A stretch of 64,000 nt of DNA, from NCBI RefSeq assembly GCF_002270415.1, contig NZ_NNRI01000008.1:602712-666711 (forward strand), given 5' to 3'. A program made the position numbers and the translations under genes. The notes under the pieces are model-generated. The model did no database searches. It was given only the letters and a program-made list of their open reading frames with translations, and had not been told where the DNA came from. Source of the DNA: Mesorhizobium sophorae. Lineage in GTDB: Bacteria > Pseudomonadota > Alphaproteobacteria > Rhizobiales > Rhizobiaceae. Shown here one piece after another: positions 9,229 to 18,625 of the stretch (the stretch's first letter is position 1; the number at the start of each line of letters is the position of its first letter).

Positions 9229-10121
9229 GCGTCGCCGGCTGGCCGTATTCTCAGCCGGGCGATGCGGTTCTTGTCGCGCTTCATCACGACGAAGCGTTTG
9301 CCATGGAAAGTAAACGCCTGTTTTTCCTCGGGGATAGACTGCGTCTCGTGGATGACGAGACCGGCAATGGTGGTGGCCTCCTCATCCGGCAGGTTCCAGT
9401 CGAGCGCCCGGTTCAGGTCGCGGATCGGCACCGTGCCGTCGACGACGACGGAACCGTCGGCCTCCTGCTTGACGCCCTGGATGTCGACGTCGTGCTCGTC
9501 GGCGATCTCGCCGACGATCTCCTCGATGATGTCCTCCAGCGTCACCAGCCCTTCGACCTCGCCATATTCGTCGACGACAACGGCGAAATGCGCCTTGCGG
9601 CGCAGGAAGGCATTGAGCTGTTCCTGCAAGGTCGTGGTGTCGGGCACGAACCAGGGTTTCGAGGCGATCTTCATCACGTCGATCTTGGAAAAGTCGTTGC
9701 CGACATCGTTGAGCGCCCGCAGCAGGTCCTTGGCGTGCAGAACGCCGACAATGTTGTCGAGCGAGCCTTTCCACAGCGGCATGCGGGTGTGCGGGCTCTG
9801 CAGGATCTCGCGCACCACCGCCTCCGGCGCATTGTCGGCATTGACCGAGCGCATGTTGGTACGGTGGACCATGATGTCGGACACTTCGAGCTCGGCGAGA
9901 TCGAACAGGCCGCCGACGCGATCGCGATCCTCGCGCACCACCTGGCCGTCGCGGCGGAAATCGTCGACCGCGCCGCGCAACTCGGCCTCACTCGAGCGCT
10001 GCGGCCCGATGCGCGACAGTTCATAGCCGAAAGCGGCAAGCAGGCGCGTACGCAAGGCAACGGCCAGCAGGACGAGGACGGCAAGGACAGCGACGACGAT
10101 CCAGCCAGTCTCGTTGGTCAT
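9225..10121 (-). CDS. CorC/HlyC-type CBS-domain protein lacking most of the CNNM domain
   Basis: A 298-residue protein. It has one N-terminal hydrophobic segment (residues 7-25), tandem CBS domains (about 75-200, with DIMVHRTNM and [23 protein letters not shown]), and a C-terminal CorC_HlyC domain (about 210-295). Full-length relatives are about 430 residues with a four-helix CNNM/DUF21 membrane domain. Here a single helix joins directly to the linker that normally follows that domain ([15 protein letters not shown]). It overlaps aroB as ATGA, so the two are translationally coupled. Relatives are implicated in Mg/Co efflux; without the transmembrane domain, transport activity is doubtful and a regulatory role is possible. 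Confidence 0.8.
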   Translation of the reverse strand: MTNETGWIVVAVLAVLVLLAVALRTRLLAAFGYELSRIGPQRSSEAELRGAVDDFRRDGQVVREDRDRVGGLFDLAELEVSDIMVHRTNMRSVNADNAPEAVVREILQSPHTRMPLWKGSLDNIVGVLHAKDLLRALNDVGNDFSKIDVMKIASKPWFVPDTTTLQEQLNAFLRRKAHFAVVVDEYGEVEGLVTLEDIIEEIVGEIADEHDVDIQGVKQEADGSVVVDGTVPIRDLNRALDWNLPDEEATTIAGLVIHETQSIPEEKQAFTFHGKRFVVMKRDKNRIARLRIRPAGDA

Positions 10122-11302
10122 CTCGGCCGGCTCTTCTGCTGGCTCGGCCGCATCTTCTGCTGGCCCGGCCGGCTTTCCTGCTCGCCCGGATGGCTCTCCT
10201 TCAGAAACGTCAGCACTTCCGAAGCCGGCACATCCTTGGCGATGAAGGCCTGGCCGATGCCGCGCGTCAGGATGAAGGTCAGCGCGCCGCGCGACACCTT
10301 CTTGTCCTGGGCAATGAAGGAAAGCAGCGCCTCGGCATCGGGCAAATCACCCGGAATGTCGGCCATCCGCCACGGCAGCCCGACGGCGCGCAGATGCGCC
10401 TCGACGCGTGCCGCATCGTCGGGGCTGGCGAGGTTGAGCCGCGATGAGAACCGATGCGCCAGCGCCATGCCGATGGCGACACCCTCGCCATGGACGAGCC
10501 GGGTTCCGTCATACTGGGTGGCGGCTTCCAGCGCGTGGCCGAAAGTGTGGCCGAGATTGAGCAGCGCACGGTCGCCGGTCTCGAACTCGTCGCGGGCAAC
10601 CACATCGGCCTTGGCGCGGCAGGCCTCGGCAATGGCCTGCGCCCTCTCCGGCCCGCCGGCGAACACTTGGGACCAGTTCTCTTCCAGCCAGGCGAAAAAC
10701 GCCGGCCGGTCTATGAGCCCGTATTTGGCAAGTTCGGCATAGCCGGCGCGGAATTCGCGGATCGGCAGCGTGTCGAGCACCTCGGTATCGGCCAGCACCA
10801 GCTTCGGCTGATGGAAAACACCGACCAGGTTCTTGCCGCGCGCACTGTTGATGCCTGTCTTGCCGCCGACCGAGGAATCGACCTGCGCCAGCAGCGAGGT
10901 CGGGATCTGCACGAAATTCATGCCGCGGCGCACGATACCGGCGGCAAAGCCGGCAAGGTCTCCGATGACGCCGCCGCCAAAAGCGATGACGATGTCGCCG
11001 CGTTCCAGTCGGGCGGCCAGCACGCCGTCGACCACCTCTTCGAGATGGGTGAAGCTCTTGGTCTTCTCGCCGGGCGGCAGCGTGACGATAGTGGGCTGGA
11101 TGTCGTTCTTTTCGAGACCCTTTTTCAGTGCATCGAGATGCGCTGCCGCGACATTGGCATCGGTGATGACCGCGGCGCGTGTACCAGGCAGGCGGCGCGA
11201 AATCTCCTCACCGGCCCGCGACAGCAGACCGGAGCCGATCAGGATGTCGTAGGCCCGGTCGCCAAGGCCGACTTCGACGGTGACCGGCTGACTTGCGCTC
11301 AC
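10118..11302 (-). CDS. aroB: 3-dehydroquinate synthase
   Basis: A 394-residue AroB that converts DAHP to 3-dehydroquinate in the shikimate pathway, with NAD and a metal cofactor. The NAD-binding segment [14 protein letters not shown], the lysine/asparagine region [18 protein letters not shown] and the metal-binding histidines of [11 protein letters not shown] and [11 protein letters not shown] are all present. The GTG start overlaps the aroK stop as GTGA. The last 25 or so residues are an unusual low-complexity tail with repeated S-R/H-P-G-Q-Q-K units ([18 protein letters not shown]) encoded by near-repeats of about 21 bp. The tail is not part of the AroB fold. Confidence 0.95.
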   Translation of the reverse strand: MSASQPVTVEVGLGDRAYDILIGSGLLSRAGEEISRRLPGTRAAVITDANVAAAHLDALKKGLEKNDIQPTIVTLPPGEKTKSFTHLEEVVDGVLAARLERGDIVIAFGGGVIGDLAGFAAGIVRRGMNFVQIPTSLLAQVDSSVGGKTGINSARGKNLVGVFHQPKLVLADTEVLDTLPIREFRAGYAELAKYGLIDRPAFFAWLEENWSQVFAGGPERAQAIAEACRAKADVVARDEFETGDRALLNLGHTFGHALEAATQYDGTRLVHGEGVAIGMALAHRFSSRLNLASPDDAARVEAHLRAVGLPWRMADIPGDLPDAEALLSFIAQDKKVSRGALTFILTRGIGQAFIAKDVPASEVLTFLKESHPGEQESRPGQQKMRPSQQKSRPR

Positions 11303-11910
11303 GATCGCACCTCGTCTGTAGGGACAGTCTCATCAATGCCGAAATGCCGGCAAAGCGCATCCACCACCTCGGCCGCGATGACCTCCTTGCGGTCGTCGCG
11401 GGTCGGCACGGTGACGTCCGATGTCGCGTAGACGGGGTAACGCTCCTGCATGAGCCGCTCCAGCACGGCGCGGGGGTCGGCGCTTTTCAGGAGCGGCCGG
11501 TTCTGCTTCTTGGAGACGCGCTCCATCAAAAGGTCGAGCTCGGCCTTCAACCACACCGACACGCCATGGCCGGCGATGGCCTCGCGCGTGTGGGCGTTCA
11601 TGAAGGCGCCGCCGCCAGTCGACAGCACCTGCGGGCCGTTCTCCAGCACGCGCAGGATGACGCGTTGCTCCAGGGCCCTGAACTCGGTCTCGCCATAGCG
11701 CTCGAACAGCTCCGGAACGGTCATGCGCGAGACGCTTTCGATCTCCTGGTCGCTGTCGATGAAGGGCAGCGCCAGCATCGCCGCCACCTTGCGGCCGATC
11801 GCCGTCTTGCCGGCGCCCATCAACCCGACAAACACGACGGAACGGCTGCCCAGCCGGCCAAGCAGCGCGGCATGGTTCTCCTCTGGAGGATTTGATGGCA
11901 GCGCGTTCAT
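11299..11910 (-). CDS. aroK: Shikimate kinase
   Basis: About 203 residues. The P-loop [15 protein letters not shown], the shikimate-binding DSDQEIE, the Walker-B-like region STGGGAFMN and the lid RPLL identify shikimate kinase (shikimate to shikimate-3-phosphate). The start at 11910 ([12 protein letters not shown]) is preferred over the longer ORF because an AAGGGGG stretch lies upstream and family homology begins soon after it. It is the first gene of the aroK-aroB-CBS run with 4-bp overlaps, the usual arrangement in rhizobia. Confidence 0.95.
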   Translation of the reverse strand: MNALPSNPPEENHAALLGRLGSRSVVFVGLMGAGKTAIGRKVAAMLALPFIDSDQEIESVSRMTVPELFERYGETEFRALEQRVILRVLENGPQVLSTGGGAFMNAHTREAIAGHGVSVWLKAELDLLMERVSKKQNRPLLKSADPRAVLERLMQERYPVYATSDVTVPTRDDRKEVIAAEVVDALCRHFGIDETVPTDEVRS

Positions 11911-12120
11911 CTGATGCTTCGAGTGCCCCCTTTGCCGGCGTATCGACATGAAAAGCCTGTTTTCGTCAAGCGTGGCGAGCAGCCCTGAGCCTGATATGGG
12001 CTGGCCGTGCATCATCAGAAGTTGCTAACAAACCTCAGCTTCTTCCTTGAATTGGGCGGATTGGCGTCCCATAAGGGCACAGGGTTTGGAAACGCAGAAC
12101 AAGAAGACGGGCGAAAATTG

Positions 12121-12273
12121 ATGCCGACACTGTTTCGCTTTGTCGTGATCCTCGCGATTCTGGCCGGCATTGCCTATGGTACGATGTTCGCGCTGGTGAT
12201 GTTCGTCGAGCCCAGGAAGGCGGAAATGAGCGTGCGCATCCCTCCCGAAAAGCTCAATCCCAAGAAAAGCTGA
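12121..12273 (+). CDS. Small single-pass membrane protein
   Basis: A 50-residue protein starting at ATG 12121. It has one transmembrane helix ([25 protein letters not shown]) followed by a short charged tail containing RIPPEKLNP. The longer ORF from 12007 lacks homology-like character upstream and runs through the aroK promoter. It lies 35 bp before xerD, so co-transcription is likely. I recall similar small proteins at this position in Rhizobiales genomes, but the function is unknown. Confidence 0.6.
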   Translation: MPTLFRFVVILAILAGIAYGTMFALVMFVEPRKAEMSVRIPPEKLNPKKS

Positions 12274-12308
12274 TCGCCGCCAAAGAAAAGCCCGCCCAGA
12301 AAACCCGA

Positions 12309-13244
12309 ATGAACAGCGCCGCCCGCATCGAAGCCTTCCTGGAAATGATGAGCGCCGAGCGCGGTGCCGCCGAAAACACGCTGTCCTCCTATCGCCGCGA
12401 CCTCGAAGACGCTTCGGACGCGATCGATGGCGGGCTTGCCGGTGCCGCCGCCACCGATATCCGCGCCTATCTCGACGATATCGCCGCGCGCGGCTTTGCG
12501 CCGACGTCACAGGCGCGCAAATTGTCGGCGATCCGTCAGTTCTTCAAGTTCCTCTACGCCGAGGGTCTTCGCGCGGATGACCCGACCGGCACGCTGGACA
12601 GCCCGAAAAAGGGCCGTCCGCTGCCGAAGACGATGAGCGAGGCCGACACCGGCCGGCTGATCGACCGCGCAGCGCTTGAGGCCGGCGATCCCAGGCTCGG
12701 CAACGATGCGGCGCCTGGCGACAGCGATTGGCTGGCGGCACTGCGCCTGCATGCGTTGGTCGAGGTGCTCTATGCCACCGGCCTGCGCGTTTCCGAGCTG
12801 GTCGGCCTGCCGGTGACGGTGGCGCAGCGCGACGACCGTTTCTTCATGGTGCGCGGCAAGGGTGACAAGGAGCGCATGGTGCCGCTATCGGCCAAGGCGC
12901 GCACGGCGATGCGGAGCTGGCTTGCCGCCCGCGCCAAGGTGCCTTCCTTCGCCGACAGTCCGTTTCTGTTTCCGGCCGCCTCGGATAGCGGCTATCTCTC
13001 GCGCCAGGTCTTTGCCCGCGACCTGAAAGGGCTGGCGGCAAGGGCCGGCATCGCCTCCGCGAAGATCTCGCCGCATGTGCTGCGCCATGCTTTCGCCAGC
13101 CATCTCCTGCAGAACGGCGCCGATCTCAGGGCCGTGCAGCAGTTGCTCGGCCATGCCGACATATCGACGACACAGATTTACACCCATGTGCTGGAAGAGC
13201 GGCTGGTACGGCTGGTCAACGATCATCATCCGCTTGCCGACTAG
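12309..13244 (+). CDS. xerD: Tyrosine recombinase XerD
   Basis: A 311-residue recombinase with an N-terminal SAM-like core-binding domain (residues 1-100) and a catalytic domain. The catalytic residues are visible: Arg in [10 protein letters not shown], Lys in [12 protein letters not shown], the HxLR of [11 protein letters not shown], His in [16 protein letters not shown], and the Tyr of that last motif. XerD acts with XerC at dif to resolve chromosome dimers. Chromosomal location next to aroK and accA, standard length and no linked mobile genes support the housekeeping role. Confidence 0.93.
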   Translation: MNSAARIEAFLEMMSAERGAAENTLSSYRRDLEDASDAIDGGLAGAAATDIRAYLDDIAARGFAPTSQARKLSAIRQFFKFLYAEGLRADDPTGTLDSPKKGRPLPKTMSEADTGRLIDRAALEAGDPRLGNDAAPGDSDWLAALRLHALVEVLYATGLRVSELVGLPVTVAQRDDRFFMVRGKGDKERMVPLSAKARTAMRSWLAARAKVPSFADSPFLFPAASDSGYLSRQVFARDLKGLAARAGIASAKISPHVLRHAFASHLLQNGADLRAVQQLLGHADISTTQIYTHVLEERLVRLVNDHHPLAD

Positions 13245-13343
13245 GCCTCATATCGCTATGTGAGGACGACGTTCCACCGCCCGGAGCCTTGGATTTCAGG
13301 GTTCCGCCAGTCCTCGCCTTCCGACGTATCGGTCCGCTCACGC

Positions 13344-14294
13344 ATGTACAATTACCTCGATTTCGAAAAGCCGGTGCAGGACCTCGAGGGCAAGATCCTC
13401 GAGCTGAAGAAGCTTGCCGAGAGTGGCGAGGCGGTCGATGTCGGCGACGAGATCAGCCGTCTCGAGAAGCGCTCCCGCGACGCGCTGCGCGACGCCTACA
13501 AGGCACTGACGCCGTGGCAGAAGGTGCAGGTGGCGCGCCATCCCGACCGGCCGCACTGCGTCGACTACATCAAGGGCCTGTTCAACGATTTCACGCCGCT
13601 GGCCGGTGACCGCAATTTTGGCGAGGACCAGGCGATCGTCGGCGGGTTCGCCCGCTTCCGCGGCGAGCCGGTGGCCATCATCGGTCAGGAAAAGGGCTCC
13701 GACACGACCAGCCGGCTGAAGCATAATTTCGGCTCGGTGCGGCCGGAAGGCTACCGCAAGGCGGTGCGGCTGATGGAACTCGCGGACCGCTTCAATATCC
13801 CGCTGCTGACGCTGGTCGACACCGCTGGCGCCTATCCCGGCGTCGGCGCGGAGGAGCGCGGCCAGGCGGAAGCAATTGCCCGCTCCACCTCGGCCTGCCT
13901 TGGCCTGAAAGTGCCGTCGATCTCGGTGGTCATCGGCGAAGGTGGCTCGGGCGGCGCCATCGCGATCGCCACCGCCAACCGCGTCTACATGCTCGAACAC
14001 GCCATCTATTCGGTGATCTCGCCGGAAGGCGCCGCCTCGATCCTGTGGCGCGACACGACACGATCGAAGGACGCGGCGACCAACATGAAGATCACCGCGC
14101 AGGATCTTCTGGAGCTCAAGATCATCGACGCCATCATCCCCGAGCCGCTCGGGGGCGCGCATCGTGGCGCCGAAACCGTGATTGCCGCGACCGGCGACCT
14201 CATCGCCAAGACGATGAAGGATTTTTCTGGCGTCAACACCGACTTCCGCGAGCAGCGCCGCGAGAAATATCTGGCAATGGGCCGCAGTCTCTAA
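13344..14294 (+). CDS. accA: Acetyl-CoA carboxylase carboxyltransferase subunit alpha
   Basis: 316 residues. AccA transfers the carboxyl group from biotin-BCCP to acetyl-CoA, in complex with AccD, for fatty acid synthesis. Signatures are [52 protein letters not shown] and [12 protein letters not shown]. The start at ATG 13344 ([11 protein letters not shown]) matches the conserved N-terminus of the family; the longer upstream ORF does not. It ends just before a hairpin-rich terminator region. Confidence 0.96.
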   Translation: MYNYLDFEKPVQDLEGKILELKKLAESGEAVDVGDEISRLEKRSRDALRDAYKALTPWQKVQVARHPDRPHCVDYIKGLFNDFTPLAGDRNFGEDQAIVGGFARFRGEPVAIIGQEKGSDTTSRLKHNFGSVRPEGYRKAVRLMELADRFNIPLLTLVDTAGAYPGVGAEERGQAEAIARSTSACLGLKVPSISVVIGEGGSGGAIAIATANRVYMLEHAIYSVISPEGAASILWRDTTRSKDAATNMKITAQDLLELKIIDAIIPEPLGGAHRGAETVIAATGDLIAKTMKDFSGVNTDFREQRREKYLAMGRSL

Positions 14295-14335
14295 ACCAAG
14301 GCCCTGCCCCGCCCGCCGCAATGTGGCGGCACGGA

Positions 14336-14356
14336 GCATTTTTGCCACAAAAATGC
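14336..14356 (+). terminator. Candidate terminator of accA
   Basis: A perfect 8-bp stem, GCATTTTT/AAAAATGC, with a 5-nt loop about 40 bp after the accA stop. It is preceded by a smaller GC stem at 14315-14330. The stem is AT-rich and no T-tract follows, so intrinsic termination is only plausible. Confidence 0.35.
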
Positions 14357-14512
14357 CGCTGCATTCGGTTCAATGAGACTGCCGCAGGGGGACGCGTCGA
14401 CACTTGCGGTAAGGAATTTTCAAGGTTAACGGGCTTAGTGTCCGTACACGTTCAGTGCAGAAGCCTTGGCATGAATCGCCTTGGCGCCAGAGAAAAGACG
14501 ATATCCGCAGCC

Positions 14513-15823
14513 ATGTTCGCCAAGCTTGCCCGTACTGGAATCCTGATCGCTGCCCTCGGCGTTGCCGGCTGCAACGATTCGTCGATGAAGGATTTTGCCC
14601 CGGAGGCCAACAAGCCGCTGCCCGACAAGATCCTCGCCGACATGAGGGCCAAGGGCATGGTGCGCACCTCGTCGGTGATGGCCCGCATCTTCAAGGAAGA
14701 GGGCAAGCTAGAAATCTGGAAGGCCAAGACCAACGGCCGCTACGACATGGTGGCGAGCTACGACATCTGCAAATGGTCGGGCAAGCTCGGGCCGAAATAC
14801 ACCGAAGGCGACCGCCAGGCGCCGGAAGGCTTCTACACAGTGCGCCCGTCGCAGATGAACCCGCGCTCGAACTACCATCTGTCCTTCAACATCGGCTTTC
14901 CCAATGCCTATGACCGGGCCAATGGCCGCACCGGCGCCAATCTGATGGTGCACGGCGCCTGCTCGTCGTCGGGCTGCTATTCGATGACCGATGCGCAGAT
15001 CGAGCAGATCTATGCCTTTGGCCGCGATGCCTTCCAGGGTGGCCAGACCGAATTCCAGATCCAGGCTTTTCCGTTCCGCATGACCGCCGCTAACATGGCG
15101 CGCTACCGCAACGACCCGAACTATGAGTTCTGGAAGATGCTGAAGGTTGGCTACGACAATTTCGAAGTCACCAAGGTGCCGCCGAAGGTCGACGTCTGCG
15201 AGAAGCGCTACGTCTTCAACCAGGTCGCCGCCGACGGCCAGACATTTGATCCGACCGGCACCTGCCCGGCGACCACGCAACCGGATTCCTTGAAGAGCGC
15301 CTACAACGCCTATCAGAGCACCTATGACGCGGCGTTCAACGGCGCGCTCAAGGCCAGCGCGCCGCCGCCGAAGCCGACCATCGCCGGCGTCAAGGAAGCC
15401 AGCATCGTCTCCGACTGGTCCAAGCGCCGGGCGCGCGGCGAGCGTGTGCCGATCGATCCGCCGTCGCTCAACACCGATGGCTCGGTGACCGAGACGGCGC
15501 GCATGGGCCGCATCGATTCGCCGGCCGGCCGCAGGATGGCGGCACTCGACGCCGAAAAAGCCGCCAAGCAGAAGGCCGAGGAGCAGAGGCTTGCCGCCAT
15601 AGAGGCAGCCAGGCAGGCCAAGGAAGCCGCCAAGGCGCAGGCCCTGGCAGAAAAGGAAGCCGCCAAGGCCCAGAAAGAGGCCGCCAAGGAAGCGCCTGTC
15701 GCCACCGCCACCATCGCAGCCCCCATGGAGGCCGCGCCTGAAGCTGAAACACAGGCGGCGAGCGCCGACGAGAGCAGGGTCACCAGACTGAAGAACAAGC
15801 TGCTCGGCATGTTCGGCGGTTGA
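14513..15823 (+). CDS. L,D-transpeptidase (YafK-type) lipoprotein with Ala/Lys-rich tail
   Basis: About 436 residues. The N-terminal lipoprotein signal ends in the lipobox VAGC. The YkuD-type L,D-transpeptidase domain follows, with the catalytic signature HGACSSSGCYSMTD (residues about 145-160) containing the cysteine nucleophile. The last 120 or so residues are a long Ala/Lys/Glu-rich, probably helical tail (AEKAAKQKAEEQRLAA...). Such enzymes form 3-3 peptidoglycan crosslinks or attach or detach proteins; the tail may reach across the periplasm. The start at 14513 gives normal signal geometry. ATG 14471 is the alternative and would add 14 residues. The much longer ORF into accA is not real. 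Confidence 0.82.
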   Translation: MFAKLARTGILIAALGVAGCNDSSMKDFAPEANKPLPDKILADMRAKGMVRTSSVMARIFKEEGKLEIWKAKTNGRYDMVASYDICKWSGKLGPKYTEGDRQAPEGFYTVRPSQMNPRSNYHLSFNIGFPNAYDRANGRTGANLMVHGACSSSGCYSMTDAQIEQIYAFGRDAFQGGQTEFQIQAFPFRMTAANMARYRNDPNYEFWKMLKVGYDNFEVTKVPPKVDVCEKRYVFNQVAADGQTFDPTGTCPATTQPDSLKSAYNAYQSTYDAAFNGALKASAPPPKPTIAGVKEASIVSDWSKRRARGERVPIDPPSLNTDGSVTETARMGRIDSPAGRRMAALDAEKAAKQKAEEQRLAAIEAARQAKEAAKAQALAEKEAAKAQKEAAKEAPVATATIAAPMEAAPEAETQAASADESRVTRLKNKLLGMFGG

Positions 15824-15878
15824 GGCTTTCGCCAAATGCATGCCACCCAAAGGTGCGTAGCGGTTTTGGGACAACGAC

Positions 15879-16136
15879 ATGCTTGAAAACAAGCTTGCCA
15901 AGCCCGCGAGCGTCTACGATCTCAAGGGGCTGAACTGCCCTCTGCCTGTGCTGAAAGCAAAGAAACGGCTGGCCGGAATGCAGCCAGGCAGCCGGCTCTG
16001 GCTCGAAACCACCGACCCGCTGGCCGTCATCGACATCCCGGCATTCTGTTCCGACAGCGGCCACCGCCTCGTCGAAACGGCGGCGGTGTCAGGCGGTCAT
16101 CGTTTTCTGGTCGAGCGCGGCGAGCAGCAATCGTAG
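15879..16136 (+). CDS. TusA-like sulfurtransferase
   Basis: An 85-residue protein with the SirA/TusA fold signature YDLKGLNCPLPVLKAKKRL. Cys in CPLP is the persulfide-carrying residue. It relays sulfur in tRNA thiolation, molybdenum cofactor or sulfur metabolism. No other tus gene is near, so the acceptor is unknown. It converges with the CobW-like gene, with 3 bp between stops. Confidence 0.85.
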   Translation: MLENKLAKPASVYDLKGLNCPLPVLKAKKRLAGMQPGSRLWLETTDPLAVIDIPAFCSDSGHRLVETAAVSGGHRFLVERGEQQS

Positions 16137-16139
16137 AGT

Positions 16140-17234
16140 TTACCCTCCCGCGATCGCCAGCGGATTGTTTTCCAGCGCCGCGCGGTCTGGCGTGTCGATC
16201 GACGGCCGGTTGGTGAACGCGGCGAACAGCCGACGCACATAGTCTTCCGGCATGTCGAGCGTGATCAGCACCAGCCGCGTTCCGCGCTGGCCATCCGGCC
16301 AGGACGGCAATTGCACCGGTGGATGCAGGATTTTCTGCACGCCATGGATCACCAACGGCCGCGACGGGTCTTCGCTGAGCTCGATGACGCCCTTCATCCG
16401 TAGCAGACGCTCGCCATGTGCCGAGCGCAACAGGTCGAGAAACATCTCGATAGCTGAAAACGGCACCGGGCCGTCGTGGACCAGCGAATAAGAACGCACG
16501 CGCTGATCGTGGCCGTGGCCGTGGTCATGCTCGTGATCATGGCCGTCATGATGATGATGATCATGCGCCTCGCCCAGCCAGCGCCGCACATCGGCGGATT
16601 TGGTCGCCGGATTGTAGAGACCGCAATCAAACAGCGCCGCCACGCCTGTCTTCGTGTCGGCAACGTCAAGCAAATCGGCGCCCGGATTGATCTGCCGCAG
16701 CCGCGCCCGCAGCGTTTCCAATTCATCCGGGTCGGTGACCAGATCGGCCTTGCTGAGCACGATGCGGTCGGCAACCGCCACCTGCTTGACCGCTTCGACA
16801 TGCGCGTCGAGCGTGGCATTGCCATTGACCGCGTCGACCAGCGTGATGACGCCGTCGAGCCGGAAGGCCTGGACCAGAGCGGGGTGCGCCATGATCGACT
16901 GCAGCACCGGCGCCGGATCGGCAAGCCCCGTGGTTTCGACGATGACGCGGGCCAGTCGGGCGATGCGGCCGGTCTGCAGCCGGTCGACCAGGTCGGCCAG
17001 CGTGTCGACCAGTTCGCCGCGCACAGTGCAGCACAGGCAGCCGTCCGACAGCTGGATGATGCCGTCGGACGCCTGCTCGACCAGCAGATGGTCGATCGCC
17101 ACTTCGCCAAACTCGTTGATGATGACCGCCGTGTCGGCCAGCGCCGGATCCTTCAACAGCCGGTTGAGCAGTGTCGTCTTGCCGGCGCCGAGAAAACCGG
17201 TCAGCACTGAAACAGGGATCGGGAAGCCGCTCAT
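16140..17234 (-). CDS. CobW/COG0523 family GTPase (metal chaperone)
   Basis: 364 residues from ATG 17234. The P-loop GFLGAGKTTLLNRLL, the metal-binding CXCC motif in SDGCLCCTVRGEL, NKXD-like SKADLV and a C-terminal CobW_C domain are present. A histidine-rich segment (HDHHHHDGHDHEHDHGHGHD, about residue 230) suits a zinc or cobalt chaperone. The stop of the upstream D,D-carboxypeptidase is 4 bp before the start, so the two are probably co-transcribed. The client enzyme is unknown. The 523-residue ORF extending further upstream is an artefact of the carboxypeptidase 3' region. Confidence 0.88.
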   Translation of the reverse strand: MSGFPIPVSVLTGFLGAGKTTLLNRLLKDPALADTAVIINEFGEVAIDHLLVEQASDGIIQLSDGCLCCTVRGELVDTLADLVDRLQTGRIARLARVIVETTGLADPAPVLQSIMAHPALVQAFRLDGVITLVDAVNGNATLDAHVEAVKQVAVADRIVLSKADLVTDPDELETLRARLRQINPGADLLDVADTKTGVAALFDCGLYNPATKSADVRRWLGEAHDHHHHDGHDHEHDHGHGHDQRVRSYSLVHDGPVPFSAIEMFLDLLRSAHGERLLRMKGVIELSEDPSRPLVIHGVQKILHPPVQLPSWPDGQRGTRLVLITLDMPEDYVRRLFAAFTNRPSIDTPDRAALENNPLAIAGG

Positions 17235-17238
17235 CCGG

Positions 17239-18414
17239 CTAGTTCGCGACCTTGACCGGCTGGTCGCCTTGCGCGGCGGGACCGGCAACGACCGGGCCTG
17301 TGCCGGCCGGCGCCGGCTGGTCGGGACGCCAGCTCGGGATCGGCACGTCGGCATACTCCTGGCCGCCCTGGTCGAGCATGGCCTTCGGCGCCGGACCGGT
17401 GGCGCCGCCAAGGCCGACGGCAACCAGCGTCGGGACATGGTCGAGCTTCTCATGGTAGGGTGATTTCGGCACATCCTTGGCGGCAGCGGCGGCGGGCGGC
17501 GCTTCGGACTGCTCCGCCCGCGCCTTCTTCTTGCAGATCTCGTCCTGCATGTCGTTGGGCGAGACGGTGTCGCCGTAGGGCGCCAGCGTGGCGATGGTGG
17601 CCGAACCGGCGGCGGGCGTGTCAAAACCCTGGTCGAGCAGTTTCGCTGCGGCCTCGGCACGGGTGATTGCGGACTTCTCGCCAAGCACGACCGCCACCAG
17701 CGTGCGCCCATTGCGGGTCGCCGAGCCGATCATGTTGAAGCCTGAGGGGCAGACGAAGCCCGTCTTCATGCCGTCGGCGCCGGGATACCGGCCGATCAGC
17801 AGATTGTAGTTCGGGATCGCCTTCTTGCCGACCGCAAGCCCCTCGATCGAGAACCACGGCGCATATTGCGGAAATTCACGCCGGATGGCCATCACCAGCA
17901 CGGCGAGGTCGCGCGCCGTCGTATACTGGTCCGGCGAATAGAGCCCGTTCGGATTGACGAAATGCGTGCCGTTCATGCCGAGGCGGGTCGCCTCGGCGTT
18001 CATCCGTTCGGCGAAGGCTGCCTGCGAGCCGCCAATATTCTCGCCGACAGCCATGGCGATGTCATTGGCGGACTTGACCAGCATCATCTTCAGCGCGTTG
18101 TCGAGCCGCATCACCGAGCCAGGCTTGAAGCCCATCTTGCTTGGCGGCTGGGAGGCCGAATGTTTCGTCACCTTGATCGGCGAATCGAGCTGGACCTCGC
18201 CGGCCGCGATCGCCCGGAAGGTCACATAAGCGGTCATCAGCTTGCTCAGCGACGCCGGATACCAGCGCTTGAACGCATCCTGATGCTGCAGGATCTGGCC
18301 GTTGTTGAGATCGAACACAACGACCGGATTGGCCTGCGCCGACCCGGCCAGGACCGACAGCACGATTGCGCCAGCCGAGAATAGTTTGAGGAAATGCCTG
18401 TGCCGCATGATCAA
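17239..18414 (-). CDS. D-alanyl-D-alanine carboxypeptidase (PBP5/6 type)
   Basis: 391 residues with an N-terminal signal peptide ending around GSAQANP. Penicillin-binding motifs are SxxK in PASLSKLM, SxN in KSANDIAMA and KTG in DGMKTGFVCPSG. It trims the terminal D-Ala of peptidoglycan stem peptides in the periplasm. The C-terminal 110 residues are Ala/Pro-rich and lack a clear membrane-anchoring helix, unlike PBP5. It is the first gene of a two-gene unit with the CobW GTPase. An ATG two codons inside is an equally good start. Confidence 0.93.
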   Translation of the reverse strand: MIMRHRHFLKLFSAGAIVLSVLAGSAQANPVVVFDLNNGQILQHQDAFKRWYPASLSKLMTAYVTFRAIAAGEVQLDSPIKVTKHSASQPPSKMGFKPGSVMRLDNALKMMLVKSANDIAMAVGENIGGSQAAFAERMNAEATRLGMNGTHFVNPNGLYSPDQYTTARDLAVLVMAIRREFPQYAPWFSIEGLAVGKKAIPNYNLLIGRYPGADGMKTGFVCPSGFNMIGSATRNGRTLVAVVLGEKSAITRAEAAAKLLDQGFDTPAAGSATIATLAPYGDTVSPNDMQDEICKKKARAEQSEAPPAAAAAKDVPKSPYHEKLDHVPTLVAVGLGGATGPAPKAMLDQGGQEYADVPIPSWRPDQPAPAGTGPVVAGPAAQGDQPVKVAN

Positions 18415-18480
18415 ATCCGAAATCGCCTCTTGCCGTAGTCGCCCCTGGCTCCGTAAGATTTCGTTACGCGATCGCCAGCA

Positions 18481-18516
18481 CGATGCAGTCCGACCCTCAA
18501 AAACCGGACTGCATCG
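18481..18516. promoter_or_regulatory. 12-bp inverted repeat between divergent genes
   Basis: CGATGCAGTCCG and its exact reverse complement, separated by 12 nt. They lie 67 bp upstream of the carboxypeptidase start and 110 bp upstream of the M20 hydrolase. It may be a regulator binding site or a transcribed hairpin in one of the 5' leaders. Confidence 0.45.
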
Positions 18517-18625
18517 TTGCGGTGCTATTTACTCTATGTGACGCCAACATGGCAAAGCGCCTGACGATCACAATTGCAAGGCAGCGGACAACACCCGCCT
18601 GTCCCAACAGCGAGATGGAACCATC

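Noticed and set aside
14045..14512. 592-residue version of the L,D-transpeptidase
   Set aside because: The added N-terminus is accA read in another frame plus intergenic DNA; the lipoprotein signal marks the true start.
17235..17711. 523-residue version of the CobW GTPase
   Set aside because: The extension is the 3' end of the carboxypeptidase read in another frame.
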